Assembly (NCBI GenBank): GCA_018398765.1
Contig: JAHBMJ010003968.1
Span: 1-64,000 of the forward strand
Direction: 5' to 3'
Origin: Chromera velia
Lineage: Eukaryota > Sar > Chromeraceae
Length of the DNA stretch: 64,000 nt
Shown: piece after piece, positions 1 through 13,704 of the stretch
How positions within the stretch are numbered: position 1 is the first letter of the stretch
Layout: every line of letters begins with the position of its first letter
Translations under genes and position numbers: made by a program
The notes under the pieces: generated by a model
Told to the model about the DNA's origin: nothing
Seen by the model: only the letters and a program-made list of their open reading frames with translations
Databases searched by the model: none

Positions 1-56
1 AGGGGGTGGCACCACCGTTGGGGGGGGAGGGGGTGGCATCACGGGGGCTCCAACCG

Positions 57-107
<51 letters not shown>

Positions 108-626
108 CCACACATGCAGAGAGATGGGGGGGCACGATCATGCACACTGCCAGGTTGACTGAAACAAGTTACTGCCAGAAGGGCTTGAAATTGACGTACA
201 AGCAGAATGTTCCTCGCCTCAGCGATAATTTCCCTTGCCACCTCTCTTCTCTCTCGGGGAAAGTCCTCTCTCTTTTTCAGAGTATTGAAAATCTGAACTA
301 CATGTCCAGTGATCATAGAGACGATCTCTCGTCTGGCTCTGACTCTCTCTCTGACAGGCATGTCTGCAATGCCATATTCTCTGAAGGCCCTCTCGAGCTC
401 TTCAATGGCCGAGAGGCGAAGCGAGGCAGAGTCGACAAGGTTGGAGGCAGCCTGGAATCTCACTGCGAGAAAGAAGCAGAATCAAGCAGAGCTAGGGAGA
501 TGCCGAAAGAACAGACAGACACACACAGACCACAAGGGAAGTCCAAATGACACAATTAAGGGAAGGAGTTCAACTGACCTGAGAAGCCTCCGTTGTCCAA
601 GAGCTGCAGCCTCCATTGTCCAAGAG
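1..626 (-). CDS. partial gene at left edge, Arg/Glu-rich helical protein, function unknown
   Basis: I do not recognise this gene. Two minus-strand exons are visible. The first runs about 626-579 (or 603-579) and ends at a GTCAGT donor. The second runs 462 down to about 200 (GTACGT donor) or 173 (GTAACT donor), after a strong pyrimidine-rich CAG acceptor. The joint is phase 1 and keeps the frame open: it reads LLDNGGFS, then V, then RFQAASNLVDSASLRLSAIE. The second exon encodes roughly 85 residues that look mostly helical, rich in Arg and Glu, with no Cys or Gly clusters. The gene continues past the left edge, and any 5' exons above 626 were not identified. The opposite-strand open frames over 140-647 are shadows of this exon. 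Confidence 0.5.
61..107. repeat. (CA)n microsatellite
   Basis: Uninterrupted CA dinucleotide run of about 47 bases. It lies downstream of the last visible exon of the minus-strand gene at the left edge, so it is probably intronic. Confidence 0.95.
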
Positions 627-654
627 CTGGAAGTTGTCGTGCAATGAAATGCGA

Positions 655-730
655 TTTGCTTGAGTTGGATGCTTGAGTTGGATGCTTGAGTATGCTTGAG
701 TTGGATGCTTGAGTTGGATGCATGCATGCA
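655..730. repeat. short tandem repeat, GCTTGAGTTGGAT unit
   Basis: About five imperfect copies of a 13-14 base unit followed by alternating GCAT. It sits just upstream of the visible exons of the left-edge minus-strand gene, probably within an intron or its 5' flank. Confidence 0.8.
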
Positions 731-1097
731 TCACATTGCATCACCCCGGAGGTCCGTACATGTGCGGGGTCCATGCATCTGATCTGACATTTGTGCGGCC
801 GCGGCCGGATCGAGGTACGCGCTCATTCACTTCAGGGGGGGGGACAGCAGGGGTGATGCAACACTCTTGCAACAGTCAATGTTAAATTACTCAGACTGAG
901 CATGACTGAGATATATAGCTGCAGGAGCTCTCGATCTGCAGAGGATCGTAGAGGAATGTAAGAGGATCCCTCGAAACGTACACCGGTTCGATTTCCGCCC
1001 ATGCATGCCTTGATCCCAGCATATCGCAGATCACTCCAAATCAGTCCAGTGAGTCGAAAAGCATTGAGGTGTCTCTCCTCTGTAGGTCTCCCCAGAA

Positions 1098-3045
1098 ATG
1101 GACTTCGACTCCTCCATGCTGGGGATGTGCGATGACTCCTTCCCCCCCATACCCACACAAAACTGGGAGAGGGAGACATGCTACGGGGTTGGTCCGCTTC
1201 TACCCAGCTCTTTTCCTCTCTCCTCCACTTTCTTTGCGGTCTGCGGCTCTTGTTTACTAGATCGGTATGTACATTTGATGATGTACGTGTCGTGTCGAGC
1301 TGTGAAGCAACAACCATTCATGGAAAGAATCAATACCCCGAACGTTCAAGACTCATAGCCCTTACCGGACGCGTAGGTCTGTCGAGATGCGTGTGTCTGT
1401 TCTTTTGCTTCTGAGTTTTTTTTGGCTGCTGCATTCTATGCGCCGTTGTCGAACCTGTCCTCTCCTTCCCTCCTCTCCTTCCCTCCTCACCCCTCTCCCC
1501 CCCGCCTGCTGCGATTGTAGCGGTGCTTCATGGATTGCACCTGCGTACAGCGTACAACAAAAGTCCTGTGCACAGTCACTCGGGAGGGATCCGCGGCTGC
1601 TCTTCTTTCAACGATGGACTCTTTGAAAGCCAAACGGATCAAGTCGATGACACTCAATGAATGGCACCATTGACTGCAGGGGGTAGATCCTTCGGCTCCC
1701 TCCTTCAGTCTAGCCTTCAGTTCCGCGCCCCCGCCTTCCATGGAGTCTGGGATGGGAGAACCGTCGGACTCCAGCCTGAGCATTGACCACATGACTGAGA
1801 GCGCGCATGAGCAGGGGGTAGATCCTTCGGCTCCCTCCTTCAGTTCCGCGCCCCCCCCTTCCATGGAGTCTGGGATGGGAGAATCGTCCCAATTCGTGGA
1901 CTCCAGCCTGAGCATGGACCACATGACTGAGAGCGCGCATGAGCAGGGGGTAGATCCTTCGGCTCCCTCCTTCAGTTCCGCGCCCCCCCCTTCCATGGAG
2001 TCTGGGATGGGAGAACCGTCCCAATTCGTGGACTCCAGCCTGAGCATGGACCACATAAGTGAGAGCGCGCATGAGCAGGGGGTAGATCCTTCGGCTCCCT
2101 CCTTCAGTGTCCAAGAGGAAATCCAACAGGTCCGTCAGGTCGCTCCAGAGTGAGTCTCTTCTACGCTATCTTTTCCCCTGTCTCTCTATACGTGCTTGAA
2201 GTTCTCATGAGACGCAATGGTGGGTGTTGGTGGTTGTTGTTACCTATGGTGGGTCTGTTGTATCATTGATCCCTTAGATCCGAAAGGGGGGCTTCAACAA
2301 TACCAGGAGGAAGAGCCTGTTTGCATTATCTGTGTTTGTGTCTGTGTCTGTATCCGTGTCTCTGTCTGTGTCTCTGTCTCGATCTGTCTGGCTGCCGAGC
2401 TGGCTGGCTGGCTGGCTGGCTGTCGGTTTTCTTCAGTGAAAAGAATTTTAAACCTTTAAAAGTCTGTCTGTCCGTGTGTCTGTCTGATTGCAGGGAGACG
2501 CGGAGGCAGATGGGGTAGAGAACAAACTGTCAGACCGAAGAGCGAGCCAGAAGCTTTTCTGGAGAAAGGCGGTGGATCTCGCAGACAGAGCGGCCAAGGC
2601 AGGGTACGAGCTGTGATACGGGAAAAAGGTTACTGCGACAAATATCTGTCAAAACAACCAGAAGAAGGACTAGAACTTCACTGCAGAGCAAAGGGCCGAG
2701 CTGGCACAGGTCCTAGGGGTTCAGTGGCGAAGTGCGAAGAGAGGGGCTGGAGCACTGGGTGTGGTGGGGTTGGGGCTCGCCGCTCTCAGCAGTGTTGTCC
2801 CTTTTGGTCAGGGGTCTCCGCGACTCGGACTCCCCTTTTGCTCGTCCAATTCGACCTGTTCCATAGGAATGAGGGAGACGCATGACATTGAAATGGCAAC
2901 TCTCTTTAAAGAGTACGCCGTAGACTTTGCACAAAAGGAATTTGGGGGATTCCGAAATGAAACTATAGACATCAAAAAAGGAATCGAAATGATCGATTGG
3001 CTGCTCGAGGGGGAAAGAGCGATGGACTTTGGATGTGCAATGTGA
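1098..3045 (+). CDS. multi-exon protein with tandem Ser/Pro-rich repeats, function unknown
   Basis: Unknown function. The likely first exon is 1098-1187, from ATG (MDFDSSMLGMCDD...) to a phase-0 GTTGGT donor. The second exon starts at 1680 after CTGCAG, also phase 0, and encodes 3.5 copies of a 41-44 residue acidic Ser/Pro-rich repeat (core MESGMGE...SAHEQGVDPSAPSF). It ends near 2138 or 2149. A third exon is 2494-2603 (GDAEADGVENKLSDRRASQK...). A fourth good coding block, 2687-3045, has a hydrophobic helix near its start and ends in a soluble tail at a TGA. The phase between the third and fourth blocks does not close with the obvious sites. Either the third exon ends the protein at about 2617 (GYEL then stop), or another donor is used. 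Exon calls are solid for the repeat exon and tentative elsewhere. Confidence 0.5.
1680..2110 (+). repeat. coding tandem repeat, 3.5 copies of about 123-132 bp
   Basis: Three nearly identical units beginning at the ATGGAGTCTGGGATGGGAGA motif (1740, 1863, 1995), preceded by a half unit. The lengths stay multiples of three, so the frame is kept. The half unit begins exactly at the splice acceptor, whose CAG plus GGGGTAGATCC matches the internal GAGCAGGGGGTAGATCC of each unit. Confidence 0.9.
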
Positions 3046-4455
3046 AGACGCATAAAATCAATGGATGCAGTAACTGTATGTCATCAAATACAACAACAAA
3101 TAACAATATATTATATAATATATAGCTATTGTCTATAGTTTATTGTCTATATAGGGGTGGTTTTAATATATCAACAATTATATTTTCTGAATTCTTGAGA
3201 TATGATAGGATAGGATAGGATAGGATTAATGTCTGGAGGATTGGCCTCCTGCCCCAATGCAGAGCGCTCGACGTGCGGCGTCCAAGAAAAGCGCATACAT
3301 GCGTCGGTGATATAAAAATAATATGCTTTCATACTAGCTTTTGTACTAGCTTTTATACTAAAATTATATGTAACTAAATACGAAACGTACATTCTATTTC
3401 CTTTTTTGAACATCAAAATGAAATCAAGATTCGAAAAGGGGAGACTCCGGCCCGAGAAGTTGATATACAGGGTGTCAGTTGTTTTATCTGCATGGATGGT
3501 GACGGGCTCGGCCACAGGGCACCACGAAGTGTTTTATTTGGTAAGCCGCGCAGCGCGCCCGGCCCACTTACATGCAAATTCGATGATTCTTTATCACATA
3601 CGTGCATTCGGATCTAGATTCGGGTGCGCATTCAGCGTGCCGCTTCATTTTAGGCTTCATTCAGATGGATTCAAACTGACTAAATGCCACGGACATTGGT
3701 TGTCCTTCAGATTCACAGACTTATTATAAAGACTAGCATAAAGAGTTCTAAAGGATCGAAGAACCTATAGTGAAGAACTATGTACTATTTAGTACGTTTT
3801 ATACTAAATGTAGTTTCAGGTATTTTTATGTAAACAATCGTCTAAGCAATCGTTTAGCGTGCTCCACTGCTCCTAGACTGTGTCAGAGTCCTAGTTTTAC
3901 AAATTATAATATGACTGGATCGAATCAATGTTAGGAAGCCGTATAAAAAATATTAAGTAATAAAAAAATAACCATTGTGAACTTCAGTGTAAATAAATTT
4001 CAAACTTAAAGCAAACGTGTCATGCATCCGTTTCCATAAATTCAATCTAGAATTCAATCAAATTCAAGTCGTCTTAAGCTATGAATGAGGCGCACTCTTT
4101 GCACAGTTATCCATAAAATTACAATGGCATAAATTCACCTAGCCTAGGCTGAGCTGCCTAGCTGAATTCATCTTTCATATTATTAAAATTAACTTGGCTA
4201 AAAAGCGGTTTTTATTGGTTTCATTGTTTCAACGTTCAAACATCCTAGCAAGCACTGGCATCCTTGTTTGTAAAGTATATTGACTATACTAGTAAAACAT
4301 TCTTTCTTATAAACTTTTAAATTTCAACGTACAGTTTTCAACTTTCAAGTCTACGTCAACTTCTTCGTCAAGTATCTTCTTAACTTGTATCAACGTTGGC
4401 AAAAAACAAACATCATAAACTGTGAAGTCCACATCAGCTGTCTTCTTCACTTGCA
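3046..4455. other. AT-rich intergenic DNA, no gene seen
   Basis: Strong drop in GC, short interrupted frames and no consistent splice pattern. It contains a GGATA run near 3205-3230 and a small GC-rich patch near 3545-3570. A 114-codon minus-strand frame at 3171-3515 has no ATG start and no recognisable motif. It looks like decayed repeat DNA between two 3' ends. Confidence 0.6.
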
Positions 4456-4824
4456 TTAACGTTTTGATGGACCAAGTATCAATGTACCTGCCTCTGCATC
4501 AGAAGTCTGAGGCAATGCCTCTCCGTCTCTCTGCTCTTGGATCGAACCCAACCCGCTGACAGCCCCCCCCTGTTTTTTTCCGCTTCCACTGCGAAAAGAA
4601 GAAGGACCAGCAAGACCAGCTTTCGGAGTGCCAGCTTCCTTTGCGGACCTGGATACTACACTTGGTGGAAGAGATGCGGGTCCTGGAAGAGGATGGTTGA
4701 GTTTGTCCAGCGAGAAAGCCAAGACCTGCACAGATAGTCAAGAAGGAGAAGGGCAGTGAACGAGAGGTGAAAAAGACAATGGAAACCCACTGACTGAGCT
4801 TCGATACGAGCACGCACGCACGCA

Positions 4825-4897
<73 letters not shown>

Positions 4898-7800
4898 GCA
4901 CGAACGCACGAGCAGAGAGGGAGAGACAGGCAGATGAAGAGGCATTCAGAGAGACAAGCAGACAGAGAAGATCATTTCATGCACCAGGATTGATTCAAGA
5001 CGTCAAAGAGTGGAGGGAAGATGTACAGAAGAAGACACCAAATGATCACCCCACGTGCAAGGGGCGGGTCCCCTCACACAAGGACATGCAAATACAAAAC
5101 TTGGGAAGAACATCGAGGTGGAAGAAGCAAAGCAAGAAAGACACCAAACAGCGGAGAGGGGGAAACAAAAAGACAGAGCTCACGCATTCCTTTCAAACAA
5201 ACAAACCTGGAGTGCGACTACCGCTACCCAGATGAGGCATATGGCGGATGCCTGTCTACTCTTGAACACGGCCACAGCAAGGAAGTACGCAGCAAAGAGT
5301 GAGAGCGCGTCCGCGATGTTTTTGACAATCACGTCCAGCCTCTTCAGCAAGAAGAAAACAGCGAGGTCCTTCATACAGTACCAAACTCTGCAGAAGAGAA
5401 GACACAAAAAATAGAGGAAGAATAGAGAGCTAGGCGCCTCGGAGCATGCTCTTCGAAATGGGTCCTGTCTAATACGCTTTTCTGAATTGCGATTTGAAAT
5501 GCCCTGGGGGGTATGGCGTAGACGTGGGTCGAAAGCGAAAGGGGAAGGAGCGCAACCAAGGATGAAAGAAACTCTGTGGAGTTACGTCCAACAGCTAGGG
5601 GAAACTGAACATTCATCACACTTGTGCCCTCTCATATGGACAGACACTGTCTGTCTCACCAAGCAAAAAGACACACTTGGGGATCTGACAGAGAGAAAAA
5701 GACGAGATTGTCAGAAAAGTGACATGCATGTAGCCAAACGGCCATTTAGGGCCTGCAGGCAGGAAGGATGGATCGATTGCTTCATCACCGCCCCCCCATG
5801 CACCCACCGACCGACCCAAGAACAACGGTTTTCCACGTCCAGGGGCCATCGGGACCCTCAAAGACCACCGCCAACCCGCCAAAGCTCCAGTCAAGAGAAG
5901 CACGCTCAGCGTCACTCAGCACTAACCCAACCTGATTCGTTCGATTCCAGTCGGGCTCATTCGTGCGTTCGTACACAAAAGGAGAGACCGGAGGAAGAGG
6001 AAGAGGGAAAGAGGCATGGACAGAAGGAGGGACGGAAGGGATCAACAAAACGGAGTGAGTCCAAAGAAAGAAATACCAGCAGAAAGCATCTCTCATGGAG
6101 AAGCGTTTGTCATTCTTCTTCTCTTGTGAATGATGACACAAGAAAAAGAATACTGCGCGGGAAAGAAGAGAAGAGAGGTGTTTGAGTAGAGGAGAGAAGG
6201 GCAAGGAAGATTCCAGTGGTCCAGGCAGAAGGAAAAGGAGAGATCAAAAAGAGAAAGGGTACCTGGTGTGTGGACATGTGTCGCATGGTGGTCTAAAAGC
6301 GCCCAAAAGCCTTGAAGAAGGGGTACAGGTGCACAGAAAGAAACGCACTTAGAAAGAATGGTATAAGGAGGACCGTCCAAAGTCGGCTTGAACTCTTCAC
6401 ACACTCCCCTACCGCCCCCCCCATCTCTCCCTTCCCCATTCTACCCGACCACTGAAGCACCCCTCAGTCTGACCTGAGCCCAGAGCACGAGAAGTGCTGC
6501 GGCACCATACCCGAAAGACCGAATGAACACCATCTGCCGAAGAAAGGGAGCCTTCAGAGTTTTCATCTTCTGGTCCACGATGCAGCCGCATGTGACTGAA
6601 CTGCAACAGTGAGTGAGCAGAAAGAACTGGACACCAAAGAAAATAAGAAACAGAATAGAAATGCACCGTCAAGAAAAAGCTCAGAAGGTAAAACTCACGG
6701 TCTGTCGACGAAAAAATCGGGCAAGTGATTGAACTAAAGCGCGAATACAAAAGCAAAAAGGAACGCCAAAGACTGTAATGTCAAATCTCATCCTTCCTAT
6801 CCACCACCCCTCTCACACACGCATGAGCACAAGCTCAACGTTCCCAAGTTTCTTTCGAGACCTCATTTCCTGATCAGTTCTGCCCATAGAGAGTCTTCCC
6901 ATCATGCACACGTGCATTTAGAAGATCTACCCGCGCATCCATTCACACAATCACAAGATCTCAAAACCCCATGCAGGCTGTCCAAGAGCGAAAGAGGGCT
7001 CCTTTTATGAGCAGAATAGAGGCCTCCCCATGAGGATCCAGATCGAGCGAGGTCCTCGTCCATTTATTGTCTGAGTCCATGCATGCATCCAGATCATACA
7101 ACTAACTGCACTCCAACATCCAAGTTCTTCCTTTGAGGGGACTACGAGGCTCATGCATCTATCTGCCCAAGTGATCCCCCTCCCATAAGGAAGGAAGCGA
7201 CCGACTGACTGACAGAATCACTTTCACGCCAATGCAGAGGATACCTGCCCACTTGAACCCTCTCGCTGGATGTCCCCCTGCTCCCTCAGAACCCCCCTCT
7301 CCCGCCGCCCCCGCCCCAGCCGCAGCGGCAGCCGAGTCAAGAGAGTACCCTATCATCGAGGAGGAAATCCCCAAAATCATGCACCAGCCAACCTGCAACA
7401 AGAGCAACGCCACACATGACGGAATCAAAAATGCGCAAGCTACTTGGACGAGCGGGGGGGGCACAAAGAAGGGACATGAAGCCAGAGATATGCTATAAGT
7501 ATGAGCAGGCTCTCTGCTACGGAATCAGGAAAGCAGAGGGGGGGACGTGAGACTTCAACACTGATTTTCCAGTGGTCTACTGTCTTCCCTTCTCAAACAA
7601 ACACGCACAAAGGCAGGCAAGCGTTTAAAAAACGCAGATAGACGGCAAAACCTGTGGGAGGGCCTGCAGGAAGACTCCGAAACTAGCAAACAGGCAGATT
7701 ACCAAACGACTGACACAACTTACGAGAACGAAGAAGAGAACATGATTCCCTCCCTGTCACACAAATCCAGCAAGAAAGAAGAGAGAAGAAAACGAACGAA

Positions 7801-7975
7801 CGGACGAACCAACAAAGCACGAACGAAGCAAGCAAGCAAGAAAGGAAGGAAGGAAGGAAGGTAGAAAAAAAACTTAAAAAAGAAATAAAGAAAAAAAAAA
7901 AAGAAAGAAAGAAAGGAAGGAAGAAAAAGAAAAAGAGAAAGAGAAAGAAAGAAAGGAAGGAAGAAAAAGAAAATG

Positions 7976-8010
<35 letters not shown>

Positions 8011-8062
8011 AAAAAAAAAAAAAGAAAGAAAGAAAGAAAGAAGGAAAGAAAGGAAGGAAGGA

Positions 8063-8130
<68 letters not shown>

Positions 8131-9277
8131 AAAAAAAAAAAAAGAAAAACAGTAAAACCTTACCTGTGACTGTTCTCTGCCGAAGAAAACCAGAAGGACC
8201 AAAGCCGTCAGAACAAGTTTACCCTGTGAGAGGAGAATGTATGTTGTCGCATCCACCCCCCCTGCGGACATTGAGAGGACCTCAAAGCTATCCGACACAC
8301 CGTATCCGAAGGCAGGCACAATCCACGCAAGGTGTTTGGAAGGTGAGAGGGCGAGTTGGAGTTCTTTGCATCCTCCTGTCGCCACGAGAAGAATCGCACA
8401 AATGAGGAAATTGACAGCTGCTGAGAAAGCAAGGACTGCCGGGGCGAAGTAATTTTGGCCTTGTTTGGTCTTTCCGGGGTGATCGAGGTCTTCAATTTGG
8501 GGCATCGACCACCCAACCAAATTGGGGGAGAGTGCGTATGCCTGAACGGAAGCAGGGAGAGAGCGGCGGAGTAAACAAAACGGCGATGAAATAGATGGAT
8601 ACTCATGCCGCGACGACGAAGAGCATCACACAGATATCGCCGTATCCTTGTGGGAGGAGGCTCGTAAGAAGGCAGGGTTGAGGGTGCCAGAAGGATCGAG
8701 GGCATTTTCTGGACAGGAAAGTCGAAAGAGGAAGGGATTCCGGAAGAGCAAAAAAGAAAAGAAAAGAAAATCCAAAAGAAATAAGGGAAGACAATCGTGC
8801 GGAGAGGAACCAAACGAGACAGCAAATCCCCGGCAATGTGGCAAATAGACGGGCAAATGCAGCAATTTGGGTCCATCTGCTCACCGCAATGACCATAAGG
8901 ACCAGCGTCAACTGAAAGAGGAGGCCGTAGGAGGACGCCAAGAATTCTCTAATTGTCGGTCGTTCTCTGTTTATTCTTTCTTTTACATCGTCGGTGAAGA
9001 TTGTTGACTGCCTGATCACCGTCATCACTGGCGGGATGGTGATGCTAGAGCTTCTCCTCTTGCAGATAGCGATAGCATCGTCGAGTACCATTCCTGCCAT
9101 GCTGGCCGTCTCCTCTGCTCCTGAATCGGGACCATCCTGTCGCAGTGCCACCATTCGAAACCTCGAACCGTTCTGCAAGATCTCATTGGCTGAGTTTCTG
9201 GCAAGACCATTCTGTAGCAGGGGGTGGACGAGAGGGGATGCCGCATCGGACTGGCTGGTCCTCTCGGCGGTGTCCAT
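4456..9277 (-). CDS. nucleotide-sugar-transporter-like membrane protein (DMT superfamily, SLC35A-like)
   Basis: Seven exons close in phase: 9277-8885, 8541-8164, 7392-7202, 6600-6474, 5931-5789, 5387-5207 and 4725-4456, giving about 560 residues. The start is the first ATG, after which comes a roughly 95-residue soluble N-terminus. About ten hydrophobic segments follow. The order of landmarks fits nucleotide-sugar carriers. These are a TTYILLSQGKLVLTALVLL helix pair with a GREQS loop, an Ala/Gly-rich insert of about 30 residues (SAAAAAGAGAAGEGG), IVDQKMKTLKAPFLRQ at the place of the family's YFEKxLK loop, and RLDVIVKNIADALSLFAAYF at the place of the conserved KYADNILK helix. A soluble Ser/Gly-rich tail of about 80 residues ends the protein. 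By family knowledge it would exchange UDP- or CMP-sugars across Golgi or ER membranes; the substrate cannot be read from sequence. The third exon's donor lies in a GTCAGTCAGTCGGTCG run offering several alternative sites. It is divergent from the gene at 9921. Confidence 0.75.
4815..4898. repeat. (ACGC)n/(CA)n/(GA)n compound microsatellite
   Basis: Runs of ACGC, then CA, then GA within the last intron of the transporter gene. On the sense strand it is a CT and GT tract, as is common in introns of this window. Confidence 0.9.
7838..8146. repeat. (GAAA)n purine tract
   Basis: About 300 bases of nearly pure A/G on the plus strand, mostly GAAA units with GGAA interruptions and poly-A blocks. It fills much of the second transporter intron, so the transcript carries a long pyrimidine tract starting directly after the exon 2 donor. 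Its translation gives meaningless Phe/Ser or Lys/Glu strings. Confidence 0.95.
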
Positions 9278-9920
9278 TATTGCATCAAATTCTTAAATCA
9301 AGCAGTCGACCTATCGGCTATGTACACATTTTTGGCATCTGCCCACAGATTCTGATGAGAGTGGAGGACCGAAGCATCTGTATAGGTAGGAGTAAACGAA
9401 CACATGAGAAGGTGCACCGCAGCAACACAACATCGTACAGCCTCAGATCGAGTCAGTATGTATAACCAAGGCACATCTAGCCCATGATCTGGGCCTGATG
9501 TGCCTGACCGAGACGGTCATGCGTATCGGTGTGCACGCAAAAAGGAAGCTACGCGGGGCGATGGAGTGCGCTGCCCCGTGAAAGCAAAAAACGGAACTCT
9601 TTCCTGCGCGCTCACAGCATGAAGTCTGACTTTACGGGGCCACCGTGGCCATCCGTGGCCTCAACTGACGAGCCGATCTCCGAAATTCGCATATTCAGGT
9701 CTGACAAGGTCACAAGGTCAAGTATCGTTGGTCAAAGAGGAAATCTGCTTGCAAAGATCATCCGTACAACGTGGTTGTTCCTGCAACATATTCGAGAGAG
9801 AAGGTCAAGCTTTTCAGGGTCCAGTTGATTTCTCTTCCGACGAGGCAAACCTAGCTTTCTTGAATTTTTGCCAGAGGCCGTTTTTGATCCCGCCCCCTTC
9901 CCGTGTGTCCACACAACATC
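9278..9920. promoter_or_regulatory. divergent intergenic region, likely bidirectional promoter
   Basis: 643 bases separate the ATGs of the transporter (minus) and the Pro-rich gene (plus). No convincing TATA box was seen. The interval carries the hairpin at 9469-9505 and a GGCCACCGTGGCC palindrome near 9640. The promoter role is inferred only from gene orientation. Confidence 0.4.
9469..9505. other. 37-base near-perfect inverted repeat (hairpin)
   Basis: AGGCACATC pairs with GATGTGCCT as outer arms. After a two-base mismatch, GCCCA pairs with TGGGC around a five-base loop. It lies in the divergent intergenic region, about 190 bases upstream of the transporter ATG and 415 upstream of the plus-strand gene ATG. 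Confidence 0.85.

Positions 9921-13704
<3,784 letters not shown>

Noticed and set aside
3171-3515. 114-codon minus-strand frame in AT-rich DNA
   Set aside because: No ATG at its start, no motif, and located in decayed repeat DNA.
5487-6185. 232-codon plus-strand frame
   Set aside because: Antisense to the fifth exon and introns of the transporter gene; charged low-complexity text with no motif.
7720-8163. Long Phe/Ser-rich open frame continuing the transporter exon
   Set aside because: It is the translation of the (GAAA)n tract in the intron; the exon ends at a clear GTAAGG donor at 8163.
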